Origin: Burkholderiales bacterium RIFCSPLOWO2_12_FULL_65_40
Lineage (GTDB): Bacteria > Pseudomonadota > Gammaproteobacteria > Burkholderiales > Burkholderiaceae_C
Direction: 5' to 3'
DNA: 33,716 nucleotides
Assembly: GCA_001770955.1 (NCBI GenBank)
Contig: MESL01000018.1
Location: 1-33,716 of the forward strand
Shown here: one piece after another, positions 26,203-33,589 of the stretch
Layout: each line of letters begins with the position of its first letter
Numbering within the stretch: the first letter of the stretch is position 1
Notes under the pieces: model-generated
The model's database searches: none
What the model saw: only the letters and a program-made list of their open reading frames with translations
What the model was told of the DNA's origin: nothing
Translations under genes and position numbers: made by a program

Positions 26203-26343
26203 TTGAAAAGCTCCTTGGTAACTAAGGTCCGGCAAACCGCCGATCACAACGCCAGCACATGCCGGCAGCCAAGACCGGTTGGCAGTAACGCAAAACTCCT
26301 CGTTGCTGGCCGGTCAACAGACTCGTTTGAATCCGTTGAGTGG

Positions 26344-26370
26344 TTTTCGGGACCTCGCCAAGAAACTTAA
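26344..26370 (-). promoter_or_regulatory. Sigma-28 (FliA) promoter of fliC copy 1
   Basis: On the minus strand, TTAAGTTT, eleven bases, CCCGAAAA. This matches TAAAGTTT at 7 of 8 and GCCGATAA at 6 of 8, with ideal spacing. The leader to the ATG at 26202 would be about 135 bases. Confidence 0.7.
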
Positions 26371-26428
26371 GGGCATCGGTAACATTTTTTTTCATCGACG
26401 GCTTTTTTTCCTTGATTTTTCCACATTG

Positions 26429-26455
26429 TGAAATTGCAACGAATTGGGCCGTTTT
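26429..26455 (+). promoter_or_regulatory. Weak sigma-28-like site before fliC copy 2
   Basis: TGAAATTG, eleven bases, GCCGTTTT. The GCCG core and spacing fit, but the total is only about 10 of 16 matches. It is the best candidate I found for the plus-strand flagellin and is not conclusive. Confidence 0.3.
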
Positions 26456-26589
26456 TCCAACACTTTTCCGCGCTATGCATTTACGCCACTTACCCAAAAT
26501 CAGGCCACGGTCTCAACCAAAGTCAGCCTTGGAGCTGGCGTTACCGCCGGCGGACAGGCCGGAATCTTTAGTCCCAAGGAGCTTTCCAA

Positions 26590-27822
26590 ATGGCCTCTAC
26601 CATCAATACCAACATCGCCTCGCTGAACGCACAGCGAAACCTGGGCATGTCCGCCTCGTCCCTGGCAACTTCCATGCAGCGCCTGTCTTCGGGTCTGCGC
26701 GTCAACAGCGCCAAGGACGACGCTGCTGGCCTGGCCATCTCGGAGCGCATGAATACCCAGGTCAAGGGCCTGACGGTGGGTGCCCGCAACTCCAACGACG
26801 GTATCTCCCTGGCGCAAACGGCCGAAGGCGCCTTGGGCAAGCTCGGCGACATGCTGCAGCGCATGCGTGAACTGGCCGTGCAGGCCAGCAACGCCACCAA
26901 CAGCAAGGCCGACCGCGCGGCCCTGCAGGCTGAAGTCAAGCAGCTGACCGATGAAGTTGATCGCGTGGCCAAGCAGACCACGTTCAACGGGCAGAAGATC
27001 CTGGACGGCACGTTCTCGGGCGCGGTGTTCCAGGTGGGCGCCAACTCCGGCGACAACATCACCGTGGGCGCGCTGACCGACTCCTCCGCCAAGGGCCTGG
27101 CCGACGTGGTCTACGCCTACGACAAACAAACCGGCATCAATGCCACGACCACGGTGTCCGACCTGGCCGCCATCACGGCAGGCTCGACGCTGCGCATCAA
27201 CGACGGCACCAACACCTGGGACCTGGGCCCCATCGCCGAAGCCAAGTCGGGCTCCGAGCGCATGGGCCAGATGGTCGAGGCGATCAACCGCAAGTCGGCG
27301 GACACCGGCGTGACAGCCTTCCTGACCAAGCAGGATGACGGCAACTACACCATCGACCTGATGTCGTCCAAGCTCAACACCAGCGGCAACGCAGCCACGC
27401 TGACCCTGACGGGCTTCACGGCCAACAACTTTGGTTATGCCGCTGGCGCCGTGGGCGCCACGGGCGGCGCGGCGCTGAGTGCCACCTCGACGTCCACCGA
27501 CTCGCTGGGCATCGACACCCTGACGGTGGACTCGCAGGCCAATTCCTGGGTCGCCCTGAAGAAGATCGACAGCGCCATCGACCAGGTGAACTCGGCCCGC
27601 GCCAACCTCGGTGCTCTACAGAGCCGCTTCGAGAGCTCCATCGCCAACATCGAAATTCAGGTGGAGAATCTGTCGGCCTCGCGTGGCCGGATCGTGGATG
27701 CCGACTTCGCCAAGGAAACGGCGAACCTGTCGCGCACCCAGATCCTGCAACAGGCCGGCACGGCGATGGTGGCCCAGGCCAACCAGCTGCCGCAGAACGT
27801 GCTCAAGCTGTTGCAAGGCTAA
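26590..27822 (+). CDS. fliC: Flagellin FliC, copy 2
   Basis: This second filament subunit has 410 residues and is divergent from copy 1. Its DNA, including ribosome site and leader, is an inverted near-copy. The terminal D0/D1 domains are almost identical to copy 1. Most differences lie in the middle and many exchange Ser, Thr, Asn, Ala or Gly (for example TNTSAKG versus TDSSAKG, and NASGNSS versus NTSGNAA). Reading frame and ends are intact, so it is not a pseudogene. AAGGAG precedes the ATG. No strong sigma-28 promoter is visible upstream. It could be a minor or conditionally expressed flagellin, or a donor for gene conversion. Confidence 0.97.
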   Translation: MASTINTNIASLNAQRNLGMSASSLATSMQRLSSGLRVNSAKDDAAGLAISERMNTQVKGLTVGARNSNDGISLAQTAEGALGKLGDMLQRMRELAVQASNATNSKADRAALQAEVKQLTDEVDRVAKQTTFNGQKILDGTFSGAVFQVGANSGDNITVGALTDSSAKGLADVVYAYDKQTGINATTTVSDLAAITAGSTLRINDGTNTWDLGPIAEAKSGSERMGQMVEAINRKSADTGVTAFLTKQDDGNYTIDLMSSKLNTSGNAATLTLTGFTANNFGYAAGAVGATGGAALSATSTSTDSLGIDTLTVDSQANSWVALKKIDSAIDQVNSARANLGALQSRFESSIANIEIQVENLSASRGRIVDADFAKETANLSRTQILQQAGTAMVAQANQLPQNVLKLLQG

Positions 27823-27823
27823 A

Positions 27824-27851
27824 GCCGGCGCACCCGCCGTGTGCGCCCGGC
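27824..27851 (+). terminator. Hairpin after fliC copy 2
   Basis: GCCGGCGCAC pairs with GTGCGCCCGGC with one bulged C and a 7-base loop, two bases after the TAA. No T-run follows, so it may act with the second hairpin at 27873-27896 or mainly protect the message end. Confidence 0.45.
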
Positions 27852-27863
27852 ACACACCGATTG

Positions 27864-28643
27864 TCAGGAAACGCGCCGCAGGAACCCCTGCGGCGCAACC
27901 GTTACCTGCAGACGATTCTCCATTTCGGCATCAATCTCGAACTCGGGGTGGCTGGGCAGCCACTGCCAAACTGCCGTTTTCGGGTTGTCCCCCACGTCCC
28001 AGGGACGGTCCACAAAAAACCCGGGGGGCATGTCGTCCACAAAGGTGTCGAACACGACGCAATAGCTGCCGGGCGTCACCAGCGGCGCATAGGCCTCCAG
28101 TTCGGCCAGCACATGTGCATGGGTGTGCATCGAATCCAGGCACACCATCACCCGACGGTAGTCCTTGGCAAACGCCTGCACCTGCGCCACCACGTCGGAT
28201 GCGATGGCCGACCCCTGCACCATCGCGATCCGGCTGGCCATGGGGTGCGCCTCGATAGCGGCCCGGTTGTGCGGGCGGATGTCGATGTCGATCCCCAGCA
28301 CCTTGCGCTGGGACTGGCGCGGATCGAACACCGTGCCTGCCTCGATGGCGTCGCACATGTCCAACATGGCCAGCAGTGAGGCACTCAGCACCAGGGAGCC
28401 GCCGTGCGCGATGCCGGTCTCGATGATGAGATCGGGGCGCACGCGCCAGACCAGCTCCTGCATGGCCACCATGTCCTGCGGATACTGGATGATCGGCCGG
28501 CCCAGCCAATCGAAGTTGTACACGTACTGGCGCTGCATCGAAGCCTGCAGCCAGTCCCGCGAGAGCGCGCTGAAGTCGCTGTCCTGTGCGTAGGACTGCA
28601 GGCGGGCACGGCGTTCGTCCTGGAATTGCTCGATGGGGTTCAT
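27864..28643 (-). CDS. CmcI/cephalosporin-hydroxylase-family protein, probable sugar O-methyltransferase
   Basis: This 259-residue protein is of the CmcI family (Pfam cephalosporin hydroxylase, a Rossmann SAM-methyltransferase-like fold). Visible marks are ETGIAHGGSLVLSASLL at about 95, VLGIDIDIR, VQGSA, VMVCLDSMHTHAHVLAELEAYAPLV and the PGSYCVVFDTFVDD segment. Despite the family name, members near glycan genes often methylate sugars, for example rhamnosyl O-methyltransferases of mycobacterial glycopeptidolipids, so that role is inferred here. The start at 28643 follows GGAGG; a 100-codon frame upstream to 28943 overlaps the SDR gene and is rejected. It is the last gene of the sugar operon. 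Confidence 0.78.
   Translation of the reverse strand: MNPIEQFQDERRARLQSYAQDSDFSALSRDWLQASMQRQYVYNFDWLGRPIIQYPQDMVAMQELVWRVRPDLIIETGIAHGGSLVLSASLLAMLDMCDAIEAGTVFDPRQSQRKVLGIDIDIRPHNRAAIEAHPMASRIAMVQGSAIASDVVAQVQAFAKDYRRVMVCLDSMHTHAHVLAELEAYAPLVTPGSYCVVFDTFVDDMPPGFFVDRPWDVGDNPKTAVWQWLPSHPEFEIDAEMENRLQVTVAPQGFLRRVS
27873..27896. terminator. Perfect hairpin in the 3' end of the convergent gene
   Basis: GCGCCGCAGG, AACC, CCTGCGGCGC: a perfect 10-bp stem inside the last codons of the minus-strand CmcI-family gene. It may help stop fliC2 transcripts coming from the left, but no U-run is present on either strand. Confidence 0.35.
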
Positions 28644-28683
28644 AAAAACATACCTCCGCTGTAAATCATTCCGTTCCTGTCCA

Positions 28684-29478
28684 TCATTCGAAAATCGCCA
28701 GCGGCCCGGGCACGGGGCGCGGCTGCCAGCCGAACTCGGCGCGCAGCCGCTCCACCCGGATCGGTGGAAACTGCTGCAGGGGCGCCTGCGGGGCCACGTC
28801 CAGGCGGCACCCGGTCTGCTCCGCCAGCCATTGCAGCCATTGTGCGTGCCGGGTCTGGACGCCACTGGCCACGTTGTAGGCCGCGCTGCGCCCCTGCAGG
28901 GCGATGCGCGGCAGGATGTCCACGACATCGTCGATGTACACATAATCCTTCACGCTGTCGGGGTCGCTGTGCAGCAGCACATGGCCCTGGCGGGCATCCC
29001 GGAGCAGGCTGGCGATGAAATTCCCGCTGTCCGCGTCCATGCCCGGCCCCACCACGTTCGACAGCCGCGCCACGCGCACGCCCGCTCGCCCGCAGGCATG
29101 GCACAGCGCCTCGCCCGTCAGCTTGGTCAGGTTGTAGAGGTAGGAAGGGTCCTGCGGCCGCACCGCCAGGACGCCACCTTCATCAGTGTCCTCCGCCCCC
29201 AGGTACACGCGGGTGGACGAGAGGTACAGCAGCGAATCGAACTGGGCATGCTCCAGCACCTCGGCCAGCAGGCTGGCATGCGCCCGCACGGTGTCGAACG
29301 GGCGCGAGCGGAAGTCGCCGGTCAGGCCGATGCAGTACAGCACATGGCCCAGCGGGCGGTTCAGCAGTTCGGGCGCGCCGCGCTGGGGCGCCCAAACTTC
29401 GTGCCCATCGGCCTGCAGCCGCGCCACGAGGCGGCTGCCGATGTAGCCGGAAGCCCCGAGCACCGTGAACTGGCTCAT
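28684..29478 (-). CDS. NAD(P)-dependent sugar epimerase/reductase (SDR)
   Basis: This extended short-chain dehydrogenase has 264 residues. The nucleotide-binding motif is at residues 8-14 (GASGYIG), with LYLSSTRVYLG mid-protein and the catalytic Tyr-x-x-x-Lys as YNLTK at about 112-116. In this operon the natural role is the C4-ketoreductase that finishes a CDP-6-deoxy-4-ketohexose, but an epimerase cannot be excluded. It overlaps the acyltransferase gene upstream by four bases (ATGA), and the CmcI-family gene follows 40 bases later. Confidence 0.85.
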   Translation of the reverse strand: MSQFTVLGASGYIGSRLVARLQADGHEVWAPQRGAPELLNRPLGHVLYCIGLTGDFRSRPFDTVRAHASLLAEVLEHAQFDSLLYLSSTRVYLGAEDTDEGGVLAVRPQDPSYLYNLTKLTGEALCHACGRAGVRVARLSNVVGPGMDADSGNFIASLLRDARQGHVLLHSDPDSVKDYVYIDDVVDILPRIALQGRSAAYNVASGVQTRHAQWLQWLAEQTGCRLDVAPQAPLQQFPPIRVERLRAEFGWQPRPVPGPLAIFE

Positions 29479-29963
29479 TCCCGCACCCCGACGGGCGCGA
29501 GCGGCTGGCCGGCGTAGACGGTGTATTCCGCCAGCTCCCCGCGCACGATGGACCCCGCCGCCACCACGCAGCCGCGACGCAACCAGGCGCCGTCGAGCAG
29601 CACGCAGTTGGCGCCAATCCAGACGTCATCCTCGATACGGATGCCGCCCTTGCTGGCCAGGAAGCCCTGCTCGCGGATCAGCCGCCCCTTTTCCTTGTAG
29701 GCATGGTTGACCGGCGCGAAGGTGCAGTTGGCGGCGATGGCGACATGGTTGCCGATGGCGATGCCGTTGCCCGTGTAGAGCACGCAGCCGGAGTTGATGA
29801 CCACATGCTCGCCGATGCACAGGTCGCCGCCGCCGCCGGCGGGCTTCACCTTGACGAAGCTGTCGAGCACCGAATGCGCGCCGACCACGATGCGGGTGCC
29901 CCGCACCGAATCCTCGATGTCGGCCAGGCGCGACACGCGCGCCGTGGGGTGGATCTCGATCAT
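29475..29963 (-). CDS. Left-handed beta-helix (hexapeptide) acyltransferase
   Basis: The 162-residue product is built of hexapeptide repeats: IGEHVVINSGCVLY, IGNHVAIAANC and IEDDVWIGANCVLLDG. A loop with NHAYKEKGRLI supplies the probable catalytic His. The fold is that of WbbJ/maltose O-acetyltransferase-type enzymes, using acetyl-CoA or a related donor. The acceptor is probably the sugar made by the operon. The ATG at 29963 overlaps the methyltransferase stop as ATGA. A longer frame to 30011 lies inside the preceding gene and is rejected. An alternative is a dedicated transferase for the finished glycan. Confidence 0.85.
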   Translation of the reverse strand: MIEIHPTARVSRLADIEDSVRGTRIVVGAHSVLDSFVKVKPAGGGGDLCIGEHVVINSGCVLYTGNGIAIGNHVAIAANCTFAPVNHAYKEKGRLIREQGFLASKGGIRIEDDVWIGANCVLLDGAWLRRGCVVAAGSIVRGELAEYTVYAGQPLAPVGVRE

Positions 29964-31195
29964 GGCAGCTCCTGCCAACCGGGCACCGCCACGGCAAAAC
30001 GGCCGCCCCATTCCCGGATGTAGTCCAGCTGCGCGACCACTTCATCCTTCAGGTTCCAGGGCAGGATGAGCACGACGTCGGGCCGGTCGGCGCGCAGGTG
30101 CGCCTCGTCCACCACGGGGATGCGGCTGCCCGGCAGGTATTTGCCCTGCTTGGCGGGGTTGCGGTCCACCACATAGGGCAACAAGTCGGCGCGGACGCCC
30201 GCGAAATTGAGCAGGGTGTTGCCCTTGGCGGCTGCGCCGTAGGCCGCCACCTTGCGCCCCTGCGCCTGAGCAGTTATCAAAAATGAGAGCAGCTCGCGCT
30301 TGATGCGCAAGCATTCCCGCTGGAAATCGGCATAAAAAGCGGCACTGGACACGCCCACGTGTGCCTCGCGCGCCAGCAGGGCTGCCACGGCGGGCGCCTC
30401 GGGGCGGGGTGTGCCGTCCGTGCGCCGCGCGTACACGCGCAGGCTGCCGCCGTGCGTCGGCAGCTCCTCCACGTCGAACACCGTCAGGCCGTTGGCCGCG
30501 AAGATGCGCTGCACCGCCGTGAGCGAGAGGTAGGAGAAATGCTCGTGGTACAGCGTGTCGAACTGGCACTGCTGCACGAGCTGCAGCAGGTGCGGAAACT
30601 CGAACGTGGCCACACCCGAAGGCTGCAGCAGCAGCGCGAAGCCCGCCACGAAGTCATTGATGTCGGGTACATGGGCCAGCACGTTGTTGGCCGCCGTGAG
30701 GTCGGCCGCCTGGCCCTGGGCCACCAGTTCGCGCGCCAGTTCCTGGCCGAAGAAGCGCTCCACCACCGGGATGCCCTTGGCGCGGGCGGCGGCCGCCGTG
30801 CTGGCCGTGGGCTCCACGCCCAGGCAGGGAATGCCGCGCGCCGCCACGTACTGAAGCAGGTAGCCGTCGTTGGCGGCGATTTCCACCACGCGGCTATGCG
30901 GCCCCAGGGCGAAGCGCTGGACCATGGCCTCCACATAGGCCTGCGCGTGCGCCAGCCAGCTGCTGGAGTAGGAGCTGAAATAGGCGTACTCGGCATCAAA
31001 GAGTTCGTGCGCCTGGGCGAAGTCCTCGGTCTGCACCAGCCAGCAGCGTTCGCACACCAGCACGCGCAGCGGGTACCAGCGCTCGGGCGCGTGCAGCGCC
31101 TCGGCGCTCAGGTAGGCGTTGGATGGCGGGGCCGTGCCCAGGTCGGCCAAGGGCAGCGTGACCGGGGCGCCACAGTGTCGGCAATGCATGCTCAC
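29960..31195 (-). CDS. NDP-sugar C-methyltransferase (TylCIII/NovU type)
   Basis: The 411 residues form a three-part C-methyltransferase. The N-terminal zinc site has CxxC pairs (HCRHCG and CERCW). The central SAM domain has VVEIAANDGYLL, followed by NVLAHVPDINDFV and EFPHLLQL. The signature YHEHFSYLSL supplies the catalytic region. The C-terminal Rossmann-like domain has VAAYGAAAKGNTLLNF. Relatives such as TylC3 and NovU add a methyl at C3 or C5 of 4-keto-6-deoxy sugars. Together with rfbF and rfbG this predicts a branched CDP-sugar. The GTG at 31195 is favoured by AAGGGAG seven bases upstream and overlaps the epimerase stop; an ATG two codons later is the alternative. Confidence 0.9.
   Translation of the reverse strand: MSMHCRHCGAPVTLPLADLGTAPPSNAYLSAEALHAPERWYPLRVLVCERCWLVQTEDFAQAHELFDAEYAYFSSYSSSWLAHAQAYVEAMVQRFALGPHSRVVEIAANDGYLLQYVAARGIPCLGVEPTASTAAAARAKGIPVVERFFGQELARELVAQGQAADLTAANNVLAHVPDINDFVAGFALLLQPSGVATFEFPHLLQLVQQCQFDTLYHEHFSYLSLTAVQRIFAANGLTVFDVEELPTHGGSLRVYARRTDGTPRPEAPAVAALLAREAHVGVSSAAFYADFQRECLRIKRELLSFLITAQAQGRKVAAYGAAAKGNTLLNFAGVRADLLPYVVDRNPAKQGKYLPGSRIPVVDEAHLRADRPDVVLILPWNLKDEVVAQLDYIREWGGRFAVAVPGWQELP
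30272..30312 (-). repeat. Repeat-like sequence inside the C-methyltransferase gene
   Basis: On the minus strand this stretch reads GCTTGCGCATCAAGCGCGAG, then CTGCTCTCATTTTTGATAA. The GCGC-loop-GCGC core, AGCTGCT and the ATTTTTGATA end resemble the family repeat seen elsewhere in the window. It is read in frame as part of LRIKRELLSFLITAQ. This may be a real insertion that was accommodated, or a chance match. Confidence 0.4.
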
Positions 31196-31752
31196 AGAAC
31201 CACTCCCTTAAAGTCGGAATCCAGCGGCGCATGGGCCGCATCGCGGGGCGAGCGCTCGCCCACCGGCAGGGGCCAGGCGATGGCCAGGCGCGGATCAAGC
31301 GCGTCGGCGGCCGCCTCGCAAGCGGGCGTGTAGGGCGCCGAATGCAGGTAAAGCAGCTCCACACCGTCTTCGAGCGCCTGGAAGCCGTGCGCGAAGCCGG
31401 GCGGGATCAGCAGCGCGCGGTGGTTGTCGGCCGACAACCGCTCGGCGTGCCACTGCAGGAACGTCGGCGAGCCGGCGCGCAGGTCCACCGCCACGTCCCA
31501 CACGGCGCCGCGCAGGCAGCTCACAAGCTTGGCCTCGGCGGCGGGGGGGCGCTGCCAGTGCATGCCGCGCACGGTGCCCTGGCGCTCGGTGCGGGTGTGG
31601 TTGACCTGGGCCACGCCGCCCGGCCACCCTGCGGCTACCAACTCCTCGGCGCAGAACAGGCGTACCAGAAAGCCACGCTCGTCGCCCAGCGGCTTGCGCT
31701 GCACGCACAGCAGTCCGGCCAGCGGCGTGGGGGTGATGGCGAAACGGCTCAT
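31192..31752 (-). CDS. NDP-4-keto-6-deoxyhexose 3,5-epimerase-like protein
   Basis: This RmlC-type cupin has 186 residues. It carries the catalytic His in TVRGMHWQ, VDLRAGSPTF, PPGFAHGFQ and the Tyr in HSAPYTPACE. Partner enzymes in the operon use CDP-glucose, so its substrate is probably CDP-4-keto-6-deoxyglucose instead of the dTDP form. It may epimerise C3, C5 or both. The ATG at 31752 overlaps the rfbG stop as ATGA; a 15-codon extension upstream is rejected. Naming it rfbC would imply dTDP-rhamnose synthesis, for which no rmlA, rmlB or rmlD is present here. Confidence 0.87.
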   Translation of the reverse strand: MSRFAITPTPLAGLLCVQRKPLGDERGFLVRLFCAEELVAAGWPGGVAQVNHTRTERQGTVRGMHWQRPPAAEAKLVSCLRGAVWDVAVDLRAGSPTFLQWHAERLSADNHRALLIPPGFAHGFQALEDGVELLYLHSAPYTPACEAAADALDPRLAIAWPLPVGERSPRDAAHAPLDSDFKGVVL

Positions 31753-32828
31753 GGCGTTCCCGGCGTGCTTTCGTAGGCGGTGAAATCGGCCTCGCACAGC
31801 GCGCGCGCATCGCCCCCAGCATGCAGGGCGCGGTACCAGTCCATGGTGCGCGCCAAGGCCTGGGCCAGCGGCCAGCGCGGCGCCACATCGAGCACGGTGC
31901 GCGCCTTGGCGGTCTCCAGGGCCAGCCAGCCCGCCTCGTGCGGTCCAGCGCTTTCATTTTGATAGCTTACAACGCTTGAGGGATAAGACTTTCTGGCCAT
32001 TTCTATCACATTTTTCACCGTGGCCGCCTCGTGCGGCAGCGGGCCGAAGTTGTAGGCGCCCGCGCGGGCCGAGTCCTGCCACAGCGCCTCGGCCAGGCGC
32101 AGATAGGCCGCCAGGGGCTCCAGCACATGCTGCCAGGGCCGCGTGGCGGCGGGCCGGCGGATCTCCAGGGTGCTGCCCGCCTCCCAGGCACGCACGGCGT
32201 CGGGCAGCAGCCGGTCGGCGGCCCAGTCGCCGCCGCCGATGACGTTGCCCGCGCGCGCCGTGGCCAGCGCCACGCCCTGCGCTGCCAGGAAGGCGTCGCG
32301 GTAGCTCGCGGCCACCAGTTCGGACGCGGCCTTGCTCGCGCTGTAGGGGTCGTGCCCGCCCAGGGCATCGTCTTCACGGTAAGGGTAGGCCCATTCGAGG
32401 TTGCGGTAGACCTTGTCGGTGGTCACGACGACCACGGCGCGCACACTGTCCAGCCTGCGCAGGGCGTCGAGCACATGCGCAGTGCCCATCACATTGGTGG
32501 CAAAGGTTTCCAGCGGCGCCGCATAGCCGGGGCGCACCAACGCCTGCGCCGCCAGGTGCAGCACCACCTCGGGCCGGGCCGCGCGCACCTGCTGCGCCAG
32601 GGCGGCCGCGTCGCGGACGTCGCACAGGCGGCTGTCCATGCCCTGGCCCACGCCCGCGAGGTCAAACAGCGCAGGAACGGTGGCCGGCGCAAGCGCCACG
32701 CCCGTCACCTGCGCACCCATGCGCTGCAGCCACAGGGCCAGCCAGGCGCCCTTGAAGCCCGTGTGCCCGGTGAGCAGCACGCGGCGGCCTCGCCAGAAGC
32801 CCGGATCGGGCAGCGGATTCACCAGCAT
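31749..32828 (-). CDS. rfbG: CDP-glucose 4,6-dehydratase RfbG
   Basis: RfbG converts CDP-D-glucose to CDP-4-keto-6-deoxy-D-glucose using bound NAD. The 359 residues show the Rossmann motif near 22 ([17 protein letters not shown]), [17 protein letters not shown] and the catalytic Tyr-x-x-x-Lys as YSASK, followed by [12 protein letters not shown] and WQHVLEPL. Near the C-terminus, the segment [19 protein letters not shown] interrupts the usual family text and is encoded by a repeat copy at 31955-32010. The active site lies elsewhere, so the enzyme may still work. The start at 32828 overlaps the rfbF stop by ten bases. Confidence 0.93.
   Translation of the reverse strand: MLVNPLPDPGFWRGRRVLLTGHTGFKGAWLALWLQRMGAQVTGVALAPATVPALFDLAGVGQGMDSRLCDVRDAAALAQQVRAARPEVVLHLAAQALVRPGYAAPLETFATNVMGTAHVLDALRRLDSVRAVVVVTTDKVYRNLEWAYPYREDDALGGHDPYSASKAASELVAASYRDAFLAAQGVALATARAGNVIGGGDWAADRLLPDAVRAWEAGSTLEIRRPAATRPWQHVLEPLAAYLRLAEALWQDSARAGAYNFGPLPHEAATVKNVIEMARKSYPSSVVSYQNESAGPHEAGWLALETAKARTVLDVAPRWPLAQALARTMDWYRALHAGGDARALCEADFTAYESTPGTP
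31955..32010 (+). repeat. Palindromic repeat inserted in rfbG
   Basis: CATTTTGATAGCTTACAACGC, then TTGAGGGATAAGACTTTC and TGGCCATTTCTATCA. The ends TTTTGATAGC and the GGCCATTT...TATCA tail match the family repeat. It is AT-rich against the very GC-rich surrounding gene and is read through in frame on the minus strand. Confidence 0.7.
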
Positions 32829-33589
32829 TTCCAGGGTGCCTCGCCGGATTGCCACAGGTCTTCGAGCAGGTTCTTCTCGCGCAGCGTGTCCATGGGCTGC
32901 CAGAAGCCGGCGTGCTCGAACGCCATGAGCTCGCCGCGCGCCGCCAGGCCCGACAACGGCTCGACTTCCCAGCTCGTCGCATCGCCCTCGATGAGGTCCA
33001 GGCACTGCGGCGACACCACGAAGAAGCCGCCGTTGATGAGCCCGCCGTCGCCGCGCGGCTTTTCGGTGAAGGCCCGAACCGCCGTGCCGTCCATCTGCAG
33101 CGCGCCATAGCGCCCGGGCGGCTGGACGGCCGTCACGGTGGCCAGCTTGCCATGGGCCTGGTGGAAGCGGATGGAGGCGGCGATGTCCACATCGGAGACA
33201 CCGTCGCCGTAGGTGAAACAGAAGGCCTCGTCGTCCTGCACGTATTCGCGCACGCGCTTGAGGCGCCCCCCCGTCATGGTGTTGTCGCCGGTGTCGACCA
33301 GGGTCACGCGCCAGGGTTCGGCGTGCTTCTGGTGGACTTCCATGCGGTTGTTCACCATGTCGAAGGTCACGTCCGACATGTGCAGGAAGTAGTTGGCGAA
33401 GTACTCTTTGATGATGTAGCCCTTGTAGCCGCAGCAGATCACGAACTCGTTGACCCCGTGCGCCGAATACATCTTGAGGATGTGCCAGAGGATGGGCTTG
33501 CCGCCGATCTCGATCATCGGCTTGGGCCGCAGGTGCGTCTCCTCCGAAATCCGGGTTCCCAATCCCCCGGCCAGTATCACTGCCTTCAT
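32819..33589 (-). CDS. rfbF: Glucose-1-phosphate cytidylyltransferase RfbF
   Basis: RfbF makes CDP-glucose from CTP and glucose-1-phosphate, the first committed step. The 256 residues show the nucleotidyltransferase start [16 protein letters not shown], then [58 protein letters not shown] and [15 protein letters not shown]. All are characteristic of RfbF. The ATG at 33589 has AAGGAG five bases upstream and overlaps the stop of the gene before it. Confidence 0.96.
   Translation of the reverse strand: MKAVILAGGLGTRISEETHLRPKPMIEIGGKPILWHILKMYSAHGVNEFVICCGYKGYIIKEYFANYFLHMSDVTFDMVNNRMEVHQKHAEPWRVTLVDTGDNTMTGGRLKRVREYVQDDEAFCFTYGDGVSDVDIAASIRFHQAHGKLATVTAVQPPGRYGALQMDGTAVRAFTEKPRGDGGLINGGFFVVSPQCLDLIEGDATSWEVEPLSGLAARGELMAFEHAGFWQPMDTLREKNLLEDLWQSGEAPWKCW

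Larger units (their letters stand above)
26203..26589. other. Divergent flagellin control region
   Basis: There is no gene in these 387 bases. Both flagellin genes read outward from it. The outer parts near each ATG are related inverted copies: a word GCTGGCGTT, then CGGCGG, GCCGGA, TTAGT and AAGGAGCTTT lead into both starts, so the duplication reaches about 55 bases upstream of each gene. The centre is AT-rich with T-tracts and is unique. The two sigma-28-like sites are listed separately. Confidence 0.7.

Noticed and set aside
28644..28943. N-terminal extension of the CmcI-family frame by 100 codons
   Set aside because: It lies inside the SDR gene in another frame, is Arg/Ser/Pro-rich, and a good ribosome site sits before the ATG at 28643.
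31192..31752. Naming the cupin gene rfbC/rmlC for dTDP-rhamnose
   Set aside because: No rmlA, rmlB or rmlD is present and the neighbours make CDP-sugars, so a CDP-linked substrate is more likely.
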